48,718 nucleotides of DNA from Prorocentrum cordatum (GCA_963575745.1 CAUYUJ010015274.1:139217-187934), one strand, 5' to 3'. Shown: positions 19,740-29,814, counted from the stretch's first letter. Numbers and translations: made by a program. Notes: a model not told the origin generated them from the sequence alone.

Positions 19740-20315
19740 GCGCGAGAAAAAGGCCCGCGCTGGGGCGAGAACGCCATCCTGGACGACGGAGGTTAAACGC
19801 CGATCAGAAAATGAGGCCCACGCTGCAGCGGGAGCACGATTCGGAACGATTCGGGAGCAGAAATGAGGCCGGCGCCTCAACGAGAGCAGCATTTTGGGAA
19901 AAAAATGACGCCGGCGCCTCAGCGAGAGTCGTTTCCCAGATTTCCCGGGCATCCTGTGTGTAAAAAAAACAGTACGCGGAGGGTGCGCGGCCATCACCCG
20001 GACGCCATCAGGGGAAGGATTCGGGAGCAGAAATGATTGGCGCCGCAACGAGAACAGCATTTTCAGAAAAAGTGACGCCGGCGCCTCAGCCAGAGTCGTT
20101 TCCCGGGATTTCCCGGTCATCTTGTGTGTGAAAAAAACAATGCGCGGAGGGTGCGCGGCCATCGCCCGGACGCCATCAGGGGGGAAAAATGACGCCGGCG
20201 CCTCAGCGAGAGTCGTTTCCCGGGATTTCCCGGGCATCCTGTGTGTGTAAAAAAAAACAATGCGCGGAGGGTGCGCGGCCATCGCCCGGGCGCCATCAGG
20301 GGGAGAGGGAGAGTA
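19740..20315 (+). repeat. Composite dispersed repeat, tandem copies
   Basis: A unit with CGCTGCAGCGGGAGCACGAT (19821) and GCGCCTCAACGAGAGCAGCA (about 19876) is followed by TTTCCCGGGATTTCCCGGGC, ATCCTGTGTGTAAAAAAAAC and GGACGCCATCAGGGG. The later part recurs at 19951, 20119 and 20236 (spacings 168 and 117). The order and the ending GCCATCAGGGGGAGAGGGAG then AGTATATTCATTTTG match the copy at 27304-27610 on the same strand and part of the inverted copy at 8780-8965. The 330-residue minus-strand open frame across it is a product of the repeat. Confidence 0.8.
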
Positions 20316-20324
20316 TATTCATTT

Positions 20325-20426
20325 TGAGGAGGGGGGGGAGGGGGGGAGGGGGGGAGGGGGGAGGAGGGGAAGGGGGGGGGGGGGGAGGGGGGGGAGGGGG
20401 GAAGGGGGGTGGGGAGGTGGGGAGGG
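20325..20426 (+). repeat. G-rich tract at the 3' side of LINE B
   Basis: GGGGGGAGGGG units for about 100 bases. A similar tract flanks the other side of LINE B (26532-26755), as if the LINE had inserted into one G-rich microsatellite. Confidence 0.85.
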
Positions 20427-20475
20427 GTGGAGATGAGATGAGATGAGACAGCGGCCTAAAGCCAGGTTCGCAGTC

Positions 20476-23400
20476 TTAGCCGACGGATTTGCCGTCGGAG
20501 TCAGACGAGGCCTCCCCCTCCGAGTCATCTGCACAGAGGGTCCTGCCGCGGGCTTCCACCGCAGCCAAATCAGCCTCGCCTATGCCAAAGGCTCCTAGCA
20601 CGCAGGACCGAGGATCGCTGGGGCAAGGGGCCCCCGACACCGACCCCAGGGGCCCACCAGGCTGTGGTCCCCCTTGGCCCTGCGGGCTAGGACTGAACAG
20701 GGAGCGCATCCTCAAACGGATCTCCGCAGGGACTTCTTCCGGCGCTTCCAGCACCAGATCCTTGAGCCCCTGCTTGTAAGACGGATACTGCCTGGCCCTG
20801 ATCCGACGCAGCTGGTCGACCAGGCCGGAACCAGCATGCTCACGGTATCAGGGTTGGAGAAGGGCCCTCGTGGGCCGAAAGCCCGAGAAGTAGGCCCCAC
20901 AGGCGCAACACAACGACACGGCCCGATTATCGTCACGCCCGCTCCTCGCCACCACCCTAGCATGCAACAGAGGGTGGCCATTAAAGTTATAGCCCGCGTC
21001 ACGGAACTCCTCCCACCCCTCGGCGGGAGGCTGAGCTGGCGCATCAAACGATTGAGGCACACTCTCAGGCGCCGGATCTGGAGCCTCCTCGGCTGCAGCA
21101 CGCGCCCCAAGGTATGCCTCGAGCAAATCGTCGTGATCCTTCCCGGCCAGCCCGTCCCCCAACAACGCGTGGACCTCCCCGGACCACTGAGCAGGCTCGC
21201 GTGCTAAATCTAAAAGCCCGCGCCACAGGTGGTAGTGTCTTTCCTCTACCCCGTGGCTGCTCGCTCCTCGCTTCGCGAACTCGTCTGCGGCATCGTTGCC
21301 GCGCTTCTCCCATAACGTAGTCCTGCCACTGTACACGTCGGTCATGCTGCAGTGAGCCTTCGTTTTGTGAGCCTCGAAGTCCCCGGGGCCGAACGAAACC
21401 CAGAAAGGGGCCCACATGTGGGCCCTCGGGTTCCCGCACCCCGAACCAGAGCCGGGCCCCTTCCGCAGCGTCGAGACCGTGCCTTTACAATCTCCGTAGA
21501 TCTGGAACGGAGGTATCGCTACCTGCGTGAGGATGCTCACTGCGAAATCCTCCGCATCCCTCGCCGTTTGGCGGGGGGCGAGGTCAAGAGGGAGAGGGCC
21601 ATGGGCCGCAGCCAACACTCGGCCATGGTCATCGCACATGACCACCGACCAGCCTGCGCGGGCTAAACCTGGCGCTCGGGTCCACATCGCCGAGCCATCG
21701 GTGAATAACAGCCCCGATAGGTAGCCGCTGCTGGGCCTCTTAAACCAAAAGATAGTCTGAGCCGGCACGGGGAACGTGAATAGCGGCCCTGGGTCAGGGA
21801 AAATGCCCCTGGCGAAAAGCTCCCCGGCTTCAAAACTCCAGGACTTCACCGCGCGGGCTCTCCGAAGGTGGTCAGCTGTGACTCTGTCTCTCCTGAGCGC
21901 CGCGTGTGCATCACAAGCATAACACCGATGCCAGATCGACCCATCGGGGTCGCCACATAGAGCGCAGGCTCCCGAGGCAGCCAAACCGTGCTTGTGCAGC
22001 CGAGCTTGGGACCACCAAACTCCGGAGAAAACTGCGCGCAAGGCACGGTGGTGCCGGACGGTCCAAATCGAAGTCTTCTTTGAAAAAAGCTGATTTGAAC
22101 AAGCCCAAAAAATGGGCAGCTTCCATGGGCTGGAATGCGCTTCCAGCGCTCTACGGTCGGAGGCTCTACTCACTCCGGTCTCCACCAGCCGCTTCAGCGA
22201 AGCAGGAGCCAGTCGAACGAGGTTGAGCTCCTGCCCCTGATCTGTGCGAATTACCTGCGAAGACGTCGGCTCCCAACCTATGCCTTGCAACGTGAGGTAA
22301 AATACATCAGCCGGAGTCGCCGCTCCTGTCCACGGCCTTGTCGAAGCCTGGCATCTGGTCCTAGCTGCATCGAGCGTTTTGGTCAGGATCGATGGCTTCG
22401 GATCCCCTTCCCAGACTGCGGAGGCCCACTGGTGCAACACGAGCCCCGTCGAGATCACCCATGGGTCCACGCGGAAGCCGTTCTTGAAAGTGTAGAGTCT
22501 GAGGCCAACCGTGGCACCACGAGGGAAACGTCCGAGGCTCCGACACGTGGCAACTCGCAGCCGATGCAGCTCAGACGGTGGCACACCCATGACACACACT
22601 CCCCACAACGCAGCCGCTGTCGGACCAGTCCTCTGAATCCATGTTACATCAGCCCCAGCCTCCCGCAGGCCGGCCAGGCGTCCCGCGGCCCTGGCTGCTT
22701 TGCTCCACCGCGCTCGGGTCACACCCGCACGACGGACCCCTCCTAGCGACGCATCCGTGCCGAGATTACGTGCTGTGTCGACTCTACTCGAGGCTGGGAG
22801 GGTCCATTGTTCGCGCAATCGCTGAGCCAACTCTGCGCTGCTCGCCAAAAACTTGCACTTCGTCCATTCGATGGGGAGGCTGAGCTCCCGGAAGTGCCCG
22901 AGCAGGCCCTCGACCGCCGAAGGGAGCTGGCCAACGACCAGCTGCTGCGGTCCGAAGCACTGGAGGGCCACGTCGTCGACGACGTTCCTTACCTGCAGCT
23001 GCGGGCGGCCATGCATTATCGACGACAGCGGCCCCAAGAGTAAAAGTTTGGCTAACGTCGTCGTCGCCGAACATCCAGCCACGATAGCCCCCGTTGCTTG
23101 CAGGAACTCCGAAATCGCCCCGTCGAACAACAACGTTCGAAATCCCGAGTAGATCGTAACCAGACCCCTCAGGAGCTTTAAATTAAAATCGAACTGTCGG
23201 GCCGCCGCGAACAAATCCGAATCCACCACGTGCTCATAGAATTTCTTTAAATCCAACAGCACCGTGGCGCTGTCCGTGCCGAGGGAGCGACAAAACGCAG
23301 CAATAATATTGTGGGTCCAGCCTGCTTTCTCGCACGTCGTGGCGGGTCCGCTCCCCCAGAAGAACTCCATGTTGTGGGCTCGCTCCCACTCTCGGCACAG

Positions 23401-25915
23401 CGGCTGTCTAAGCTTGCTCCAAAGCTTCATACATAGACACAGCAATCCAATCGGTCGGACTCCGCCCCCAGGCTTCGATATGAAGACTATGTTAGTAACC
23501 AGCTCGAAGATCCAGGACGGGTCATCTTCGAACTTGTGGAGAATACCTATGATCCTGACCTGGTACTCGACCGGGAGCTGGAGGACCCACCGCGGGTGGA
23601 ATTGGTCCCATCCTAAACCAGCACCTTCTGGATACGAACGGCACGCGTCCTGCAAGGCCTCCAAGGAAAGCGGGGGCAGGGAGCTGTCTCCGATGTCCCA
23701 GGAACGAGGGTCGACGGGGGCGCGGCCCTGCGGGGCCCACATGGGCATCCATTCGTCCAGGAGGGAGGCGATGGCCTGGTCACCGTTGATGGGGGGCCCT
23801 CCAGGCCCCTGCTCCAGGTGGGTGGGAACGGAGGGCTTCTTCCGAGCATAGGCGTGCGCCGCCTTCCCCCCTTTCAGCACCGCCTCCTTAGCCCATGACC
23901 TCCATTTCCTCGCCCTCTCCTGCGCGTCCGCGCGTTGCAGGAACGCGCAGTACTCGTAGAATTTGTTCCAAGCAACGTCGCTCAGGTCGGCCGTGCCGTC
24001 GCCGATGCGCGTGAACAGGCCGCGCAGCAAGGCCTCGGACGGGCGCTCGACGCCCTGCGTGGACAGCGCGGTGTCGGGGGGCTTCTCGATGTACATTGTA
24101 CTTAACATGCCTAGCAGCGTGCTAGCCCACCTAGCTCGGGCATCTCGCCCTCGGGCCCCCAGATCCTTCCCAAGAGCAGCAGCCCTCCCTGCCAGACTCC
24201 AACACGACATCCACGCCACGGTCCCGCTACTGAAACGCCGTCTGGATTCCCGATCCCAGAGGGTCTGCAATGGCACCCTGGAGGACTGCGGTCCCAGTGC
24301 CCGGCCCATGTAAGAGACGCTCTCGTCAGGGGGGATGTCGTGATAGACGCCCAACCATCCCTCGGCATTGCTGAACCACTCGCGGATCGCCTGCGGGAGG
24401 TCCACGGGTGCCTCGTCCGGGGCCTGCCGCCAGTCGGCATCTGGTGGATCCCTGTGGGGGCCTATGCACGGCACGACGGGGAACTTCTTGAACGACTTGG
24501 GCTTCCTGTAGCTCACTGTGCCTCCCAGACCCCTGAAGAGCACGCCAACTGGAATGTGAGGCGACGTTGTCGCCGAACTGAAAGCTACGACGGACTGCAC
24601 ACAGTGGCGCAACACCTTGGCGCCCACGAAAAAGTCGAGCTCCCTCTCCACCGTAACCAACCTGAAGTTTCCCTCCTCGTCCTCCTCCTTGTGACGAGTG
24701 AAACATGTCGGCGCCTGTGGCTGGAAGATCGCGCCCACGCACGTGTTCAGCCAACCGGAATCCGTCAGCTCAGCTGGCGTGCAATTCCAATCTCCCTGGA
24801 TCACCCACGGCGAACTCTGAGATAACAGAAACACGGCCAGTTTGGACAGGATGTCCCAATTCGTGGCCCCCTTAGGGCCCTCGCCGACCAGAAGGTACAG
24901 GGAGACGAACAAGATTCCAGACTGGAACCCCAGATTCGCCTTGCACACGACCACTCGGTGACCGAACTGCTGAAGGTCCTCCGGCAAGTCCATAGGCGCC
25001 GACGCTATGTGAGGCTGCACTCCTAGACCGACTCCTCCAGAGCTCTCCAGAGGACCTGCACCCGTCGACAAGGCCCTGCCAAAAGACATGCTGCTACTAT
25101 GCCCCTTGGCCCACGACAGCGCCTGCTCTTCGACGCGGGCGAACTTCATCCTGGTCTCCTGGACTGCTAGTATCTGCGGGAATGGGGCCGCAGTCCCGAA
25201 AGCCTCAGCGAGCATAGGAAGACCACCATCGCACAGCCAATCGTACACGCCCTCGAAGCTGCCCCAGGAATTTGCATTCACTCCAAGAAAAACGATATCT
25301 TGGCTAGGAGCCGACGGCCCCGACCGCGGCAACACCGCGTGGCGACGACGTATCGGCGAAGCCGACGGTCCCGACCACGTGCCCGGAGACGTCCTGGGGG
25401 CCGCCGAGCCCGTGCTCCCAGCGGCAGCGACACCAGCGGCCCGCGCGGAAGGGCTTGGCGACCACCCTGGGCCGCCCGCGGCGGCGCCCCCCGCGGCAGC
25501 TCCTCCGGCGGCCCGCGCAAGGCGGCCAGCGTGTACGGCAGGGGAGCATTGTGTCACCGCTTGCCCCCCTGACCTCCCTCCTCGGGCCCCTCCTCTGGTC
25601 CTCGGGTCCTGCGGCGACCCGGACCTAGAAGTAACCGAACTCGTCGGTCCCGTGCCAGTCCCCGTGGTCCGCGACGCTGCCGAACGAGAGGTCCCGGTCG
25701 CACTGGAGAATGCCGACGCCGCCGCCGCCGAGCTCGAAATCCTCGACTCTGAGCTCGCACGTGGAAACTGCATGGCCTGGGCAGGCGTGGGCCAAACGTC
25801 GGCCTCTTCAAGCCCCAGGCAGATGAACACATCATCATCGTCCTCCTGCGACGCCGTGCAGGGTGCCCATACAGAACCTATTGGCGGCGCCCAGGGCGGT
25901 GGAGTATCGACTGCG
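20476..25915 (-). pseudogene. LINE B ORF2: endonuclease, reverse transcriptase and RNase H, one in-frame TGA
   Basis: After the junction the frame carries an acidic linker (ASQEDDDDVFICLGLEEADV) and the first possible in-frame ATG at 25773. The APE-like endonuclease follows (about 25290-24540: GVNANSW, QETRMKF, GDWN, SPHIPV). The RT (about 23800-22850) has KPGGGVRPIGLL, motif A LLDLKKFYEHV, motif B region GAIVAGCSATTTLAKL and motif C NVVDDVALQ at about 22975, so VVDD replaces YADD. Then come a C-x2-C...H-x-C-x2-C motif (CALCGDPDGSIWHRCYAC, about 21975-21905) and RNase H (TDGSAM about 21700, YGDCKGT, HKTKAH, NDAADEFAKRG). SLCCACGAYFSGF follows near 20900. TGA at 20848-20850 is followed in the same frame by 123 more codons (YREHAGSGLVDQLRRIRARQ...) to TAA at 20476-20478. 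All main catalytic aspartates look present, making it the best preserved enzyme here. Confidence 0.8.
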
Positions 25916-25921
25916 TCAAAG
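25915..25921 (-). promoter_or_regulatory. Candidate +1 frameshift site CTT TGA C at LINE B ORF1/ORF2 junction
   Basis: On the minus strand ORF1 ends CGA CGG CTT TGA C. Slipping forward one base on CTT gives TTT then GAC GCA GTC GAT, the ORF2 frame. The heptamer is identical to the +1 frameshift site of bacterial release factor 2 mRNA (CUU UGA C). ORF2 has no ATG of its own until 25773, 47 codons on, so fusion by frameshift or reinitiation are the two options. Confidence 0.5.
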
Positions 25922-26531
25922 CCGTCGTGCTCGCTTGGCTGCGTGATCTGCCAACATCTTGGCAACTGCAGCCTTGGGGCCCTCCCCTCCAGCCTCCATG
26001 AGGCGCTTGATGCCCTGGTGGAGGTCCTCGTCGTCGAAATCCTCCTCCTCCATCTTGGCGAAACCACGCTCTCCTCCTCCAGGCTGCTGCGGGGGACCAG
26101 CGCCAACAGCACCCCCAGGGCCTGCGCCGCCGCCAGGAGGAGCCCCAGTAGCCCCGGCAGGAGCCTGCGCTGCTGAGGCCTGCTGCGCCTTGGCGGCCTC
26201 CTGCAAGCGCCGCAGCACGTCCAGCGCCTGCTTGCCCTCAGTCGAGGAAGCCACGGAAGGATCCAGTCCTGCGAACCCTGCCTGCAGGGGGTCTGCTGCC
26301 TCCTCGAGCGTGACCTTGTGCAACATCTTCGTGTGCCGCTCAAGCTCGGACTTCGCATCCGCGAGGAAGGTGGGCGTCTCGTTGATCGACTTGTCGAGCT
26401 CCTCTTGCTGCTCCCGGTACTGCTTGAGCCTCGCGTCGAGGCGCTCGATCTTCTTCTTGGCGTTCTCCACCCTGTGCTGAGCCGCAACCGCTGTCGGCGG
26501 CTTCGACTCGAACTCCCCGACCTTTGCCTGG
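25916..26531 (-). CDS. LINE B ORF1: coiled-coil protein, 5' truncated
   Basis: About 200 residues remain. They start RQAKVGEFESKPPTAVAAQH just inside the C-rich tract, then a coiled coil (HRVENAKKKIERLDARLKQY and REQQEELDKSINE), SELERHTKMLHKVTLEEA, an Ala/Gln/Gly/Pro-rich hinge, an acidic MEEEDFDDEDLHQ and a basic end KMLADHAAKRARRL. The layout (coiled coil, low-complexity hinge, acidic part, basic end) parallels LINE A ORF1, but the sequences are not alike. The zinc-finger N-terminus is missing. The poly-Pro stretch read upstream to 26803 is only the C-rich microsatellite. Likely role: RNP formation with the LINE RNA. Confidence 0.6.
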
Positions 26532-26760
26532 CGGGGGGAAGGGGGGGAAGGGGGGGGAGGGGGAGGGGTGGGGGTGGGGTGGGGGGGGGGGAGGGGTGAG
26601 GGGGTGAGGGGGTGAGGGGGGGGGAAGGGGGGGGGGGAAGGGGGGGGGAAGGGGCGAAGGGGTGAAGGGGTGGGAGAGGGGGGGAGGTCGAGGGGGGAGG
26701 GGGGGGGAAGGGGGGCGGGGGGAGGTGGGGGGGGGAGGGGAGGGGGGTGAGGCAAGCTAG
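26532..26760 (+). repeat. G-rich tract at the 5' side of LINE B
   Basis: GGGGGGAAGG and GGGGTGGGG units on the plus strand. It is the source of the apparent Pro-rich N-termini of two minus-strand frames. It mirrors the tract at 20325-20426. Confidence 0.85.
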
Positions 26761-26763
26761 GTG

Positions 26764-26803
26764 CGCTCGCGTCAACATCTGACATCCTACCCCTCCCTCC
26801 CAT
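26764..26803 (-). repeat. Short dispersed repeat shared with 9387-9424
   Basis: Minus-strand GGATGGGAGGGAGGGGTAGG then ATGTCAGATGT, matching the 9.39-kb copy at about 90 percent. It lies just outside the G-rich tract beside LINE B. Confidence 0.6.
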
Positions 26804-26884
26804 CCCTTCCCATTGAGCTACTTCATTGTCCTCTCACCGAATCGGGCTTCGCATCTGACCCTGTTACCTAAGAGGGAAAGGAGG

Positions 26885-27035
26885 AGGACGACGGCGCGAT
26901 GAAAACGAAGACGACGACGACGAAGACGACGACGACGACAACCACGACGACGACGACGACGGCGGCGACGACGACGACGACGACGATGAGGACGACCGGC
27001 GACGAAGACGACGACGACGACGACGCGACCGCGCC
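26885..27035 (+). repeat. GAC/ACG trinucleotide array
   Basis: GACGACGACG-rich for about 150 bases with a few GAT and GGC interruptions, giving poly-Thr and poly-Asp frames (plus) and poly-Val and poly-Arg frames (minus). Confidence 0.9.
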
Positions 27036-27084
27036 GGAGCGGCACCCGCGCCAGCTGCCCGCTGCCGTTACGCGCGTCCCCCAC

Positions 27085-27612
27085 CCGGATTGAAGGACCG
27101 GAAAGACTCGGATTTTCAAAAACATAGATGAAAACCAAACTCCCGGGAATCCTGTGCGGAAAAGGACGCCGCCCAAAAGGGGGGGGGGCTTTCTGCGGCC
27201 CCAAAAATCAACGAATCGACACCGGATGTGTAATCACCTCCAATGTTTTTGCCGGGGATCATTTTCTAGATTTGGGGCTTCTTAAAAAGGATCGAAAACG
27301 TCGGCGCTGCAGCGGGAGCACGTTTTGGAACAACGAGAGGCGCAGAAATTGGGCCAGCGCTGCAGCGGGAGCACGATTCGGAACGAGCGGGAGCGCGGAA
27401 ATGAGGCCAGCGCTGCAGCGGGAACACGATTCGGAAGGAGCGGGAGCCCGAAAATTAGGCCAGCGCCTCAGCGAGAGCAGCATTTTAGAAAAAAACACAA
27501 GCGAAAACCCAACTCCGGGGAATCCTGTGTGTAAAAAAACAGTACGCGGGGGGGTGCCGAACATCTTCCGGACGCCATCAGGGGAAGTGGGAGAGTAGTT
27601 TCATATTGTGTA
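27085..27612 (+). repeat. Composite dispersed repeat, second copy on the plus strand
   Basis: Four 53-base units start at 27304, 27357, 27410 and 27463 (GCGCTGCAGCGGGAGCACG, the last GCGCCTCAGCGAGAGCAGC). They are followed by CATTTTAGAAAAAAACAC, AATCCTGTGTGTAAAAAAAC, GGACGCCATCAGGGGAAG and GGGAGAGTAGTTTCATATTG. The element order equals that at 19.8-20.3 kb. A separate CTCCCGGGAATCCTGTGCGG piece lies at 27141-27160. The right end is close to the N gap, so its true boundary is unknown. Confidence 0.8.
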
Positions 27613-27618
27613 ATTGTG

Positions 27619-27718
27619 NNNNNNNNNNNNNNNNNNNNNNNNNNNNNNNNNNNNNNNNNNNNNNNNNNNNNNNNNNNNNNNNNNNNNNNNNNNNNNNNNN
27701 NNNNNNNNNNNNNNNNNN
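27619..27718. other. Assembly gap, 100 N
   Basis: Exactly 100 N, the usual placeholder for a scaffold join of unknown size. Order and distance of the two sides rest on scaffolding only. Confidence 0.99.
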
Positions 27719-27719
27719 T

Positions 27720-27832
27720 TCGGCCCGTCTGGGACCGTCTTGGGGCCGTCTTGGCACGTCTTGGGGCCCTCTTCGGGGTCTCTGGGGCGATCTTGGGGCG
27801 ATCTTGGGGGCTTTTAGGCTCGCCGTGGACGC
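27720..27832 (+). repeat. CTTGGGGCC-type tract
   Basis: CGTCTTGGGGCCGTCTTGGC and GGCGATCTTGGGGCGATCTT show the same 10-11-base phrase as the 10.8-12.9 kb tract. It begins right at the gap. Confidence 0.8.
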
Positions 27833-28099
27833 TCAGAGTCCCCAAAGTTGCACATGCTCAGAGGAGGGATTTCAGGGAGATTTTTACCAGGCCCAGGCGA
27901 ATCCTACCAGGCACTTTGTCAGAGTGGTCTCGCACGGCCCAACCCGCAGGGCGGGAACGGCCGGATCTAAAGGCTGCCGCCTCTGCCGCCGACCCCAGAA
28001 CGTCCATCGAGGCTTGTTCGCCTCATGTATGCGTTCGAACCAGTTGTTGCCTGTCCATTTCTTCTGTGTGTGGACGAAACCGATGAGGTGCAGGGTGGG

Positions 28100-28898
28100 T
28101 GGCCCATGAGAACCTGTGCAGTTGCCGATGACGGCGCAGTGATCGCGCGCGTATCTCTGGCAAGTTGCGCCCGCTGCTCTGCGCGTGCACAGGGAGTTTG
28201 CCGCGTTCTCCGGTCTGCGCCTGAACGTGGCGAAGACTGCCGTCGCCCCGCTGCGTGAAACTTCAGCGCGCCAGTTTCGACGCACGGCGCAGGGCGCGCT
28301 GCCGGAATGGGCAGGAGCGGAGTTTGCAAAGCACGCCGCGCACTTGGGCTTCAAAGCAGGCCCTGCGAGGTGCGAGGCCGAATGGATTGAAGCGGTGGCG
28401 AAGTATTCGAAAAGAGTTCGTCTGTGGTCAGAGCTCGGGCTCGGTCTGCAAATTAACGCTCGCGTCTGCAATGCTTCCGTGACCCCCGTGCTTTCATGCT
28501 TGTGGCCGTTCTGCGGGATCCCGCGGGAAGTGGCAACAGCTGTAGTCGCGGCGCATTCGGATTTCGCGTCCGGGCCTGGCGCGTGGCGCACGGCAGCAGA
28601 TTTATATTTTTCAAAGTCGCTGATACCATGTCCAGTTGAATTCCAATGTCTCTCGGACTGCGCATGGGCCGCCAAGCTCCGCGCGGCTGGCGCGGCGATG
28701 CAGGATGGCGCTGCCTCGGCTGAGCAATTTGCCTTGGTTCGCTGGGGCGCGCAGTTCCCAGCGCGGGCGGACGCGTGGTCGAAATGGTATTCTGCCCATT
28801 TCCCCACGCTGGTTCGCCGGGCCGTTTGCCGCGCGACCTCCAGTGGCCTCCAGATGTCCGGTGGTCAGCGGGATCTTTGCGAAGCGATCAGAATGTAA
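28100..28898 (+). pseudogene. LINE C reverse transcriptase, motif C and thumb region
   Basis: The first frame gives GWPMRTCAVADDGAVIARV with the ADD active-site pair. The second frame, from about 28150 to 28898, gives VAPAALRVHREFAAFSGLRL, NVAKTAVAPL, then EFAKHAAHLGFKAGP, KYSKRVRLWSELGLGLQI and ASVTPVLSCLWPFCGIPREV. The G-L-x-L-N-x-x-K-T box, the Y/H-L-G-x-x-x-G-P box and the K-Y-x-x-R-x-x-x-W box are the usual RT thumb pattern of APE-type LINEs. One frameshift separates the two parts, and the ORF stops at 28898. It differs clearly from LINE B at the same boxes, so it is a different family. Confidence 0.6.
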
Positions 28899-29014
28899 CG
28901 GTCTAGGTTGAAGAAGGGGGAGCCTCGCTTCCGCCGCAAGCTCGCCAGGAGGCCCCTCCCCATTCCAGTCGGCCGCCTCGGGCGCTAAGCGCCGAATAGT
29001 TTCGAGAGGCTGAG

Positions 29015-29345
29015 CCGGTCAGCGCCGCCGCGAGTTGTGGCCGCTGTGTGGAAGACGCAGTGGAATGGCGGGTGCACGGCGCGCCGATTCCAGAATGTGG
29101 GGCGGTGCTATTTGGGGCGCTCCTGCTCTTGCGCGAGATTGCATTGAACATTGCGCTCTGGTGGCGAGACTCACATGTAGATTTCTCGGGCTTCGGGATG
29201 TCGGCTTAGCGAGTTTTCTGTGCCTCGCCACTTATGCAGTGTTCAGGGCAACCAGCTATTTCAGTTGCAAACCGACGCCCGATTTCCAGAAGTGTGCCGA
29301 CGCACTGGAACAGGTGCAAAATAGGTGCGACAGGCCATCCCAGTT
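29015..29345 (+). pseudogene. LINE C C-terminal zinc-finger region
   Basis: The frame at 29037 reads VAAVWKTQWNGGCTARRFQN and GRCYLGRSCSCARLH to a stop. The frame starting one base off reads RDCIEHCALVARLTCRFLGL and ASFLCLATYAVFRATSYF. Together they resemble the N-G-W-C-T-x-R-R-F-Q ... C-x-x-G-C ... D-S-I-E-H-Y-x-x-C zinc domain at the end of this LINE type, with one frameshift within it. It would bind target or element nucleic acid. Confidence 0.5.
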
Positions 29346-29419
29346 TGACCCGAGCATTCGACAGAAGGTGGCTGCGCCCCAGTGTGGCTCGCTGACGCGA
29401 TGTGAGTTGTTTCAGCACT

Positions 29420-29715
29420 TCTTGGCTCCTTTCTCGCTCCCTGTCCTTCCTCCGCCTTCCCCTCTTCGCCCTCGTCGTGCTGGTCGTCTGTCGCGTCTCT
29501 CCCTCCTTCTCCGTGTCCGCTCTCTCTGGGTCCGGCGCGTGGCGTGGATCGTCCTGCTCGGGTCGCGCGCGTTGGTGTGTGCTTGGGGCTCGTGCCCTTC
29601 TCGCCCCTTCCATCCCTTTTGCCCCCCATCCGTCGTCCGCTGCTGCTGCGCTCCTCTCTTTTTTTCTCCCCCCCTACCCCCTCCTCTCCTCTCCCTCTCT
29701 TAGCCCCCTCTTATC
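29420..29715 (+). repeat. Pyrimidine-rich tract
   Basis: TCCCT, CTTCC and CTCTC-rich sequence after LINE C. It shows no gene. Confidence 0.65.
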
Positions 29716-29814
29716 TTCTCACCAGTGGAGCCGATGCGTTTCGAGGGATGTCGTACAGCACCAGCTCTGCGTCCTCAACGGGCCGTTTCTCTTCCAACAT
29801 GCATCTATGATTGG

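Larger units (their letters stand above)
20427..26531 (-). mobile_element. LINE B: nearly complete APE-type non-LTR retrotransposon
   Basis: Read on the minus strand: a coiled-coil ORF1 (5' truncated at 26531), the CTT TGA C junction, ORF2 with endonuclease, RT, zinc motif and RNase H, a C-terminal Cys box and acidic tail ending at 20476, about 25 bases of 3' UTR and a (TCTCA)3 tail at 20435-20451. A short microsatellite tail in place of poly(A) is common in such LINEs. Only one in-frame stop interrupts some 5.4 kb of ORF2, so this is a young insertion. Both ends abut G-rich tracts. There is no SL relict because the 5' end is truncated. Confidence 0.8.
28100..29345 (+). mobile_element. LINE C: 3' half of a third non-LTR retrotransposon
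   Basis: The recognisable text begins at the RT motif C (CAVADDGAVIA, about 28115-28145) and runs through the thumb and connection to a C-terminal zinc-type motif. The missing 5' part and the remaining 3' part fit ordinary LINE 5' truncation. At least three frame changes show it is old. No tail repeat could be fixed; the pyrimidine-rich stretch 29420-29700 follows. Confidence 0.6.

Noticed and set aside
19290-20282. 330-residue minus-strand protein with repeated FFTHRMPGKS text
   Set aside because: Exactly coincides with the tandem copies of the composite repeat; no domain.
20848-20850. Alternative genetic code with TGA read as an amino acid
   Set aside because: One TGA in one dead or dying element is not evidence; nuclear dinoflagellate genes use the standard code.
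20848-26778. A single 1976-residue protein on the minus strand
   Set aside because: Residues up to about 75 come from the C-rich microsatellite, and residues to about 288 are the out-of-frame shadow of ORF1. Real ORF2 begins at the junction at 25915 and continues past the TGA at 20848.
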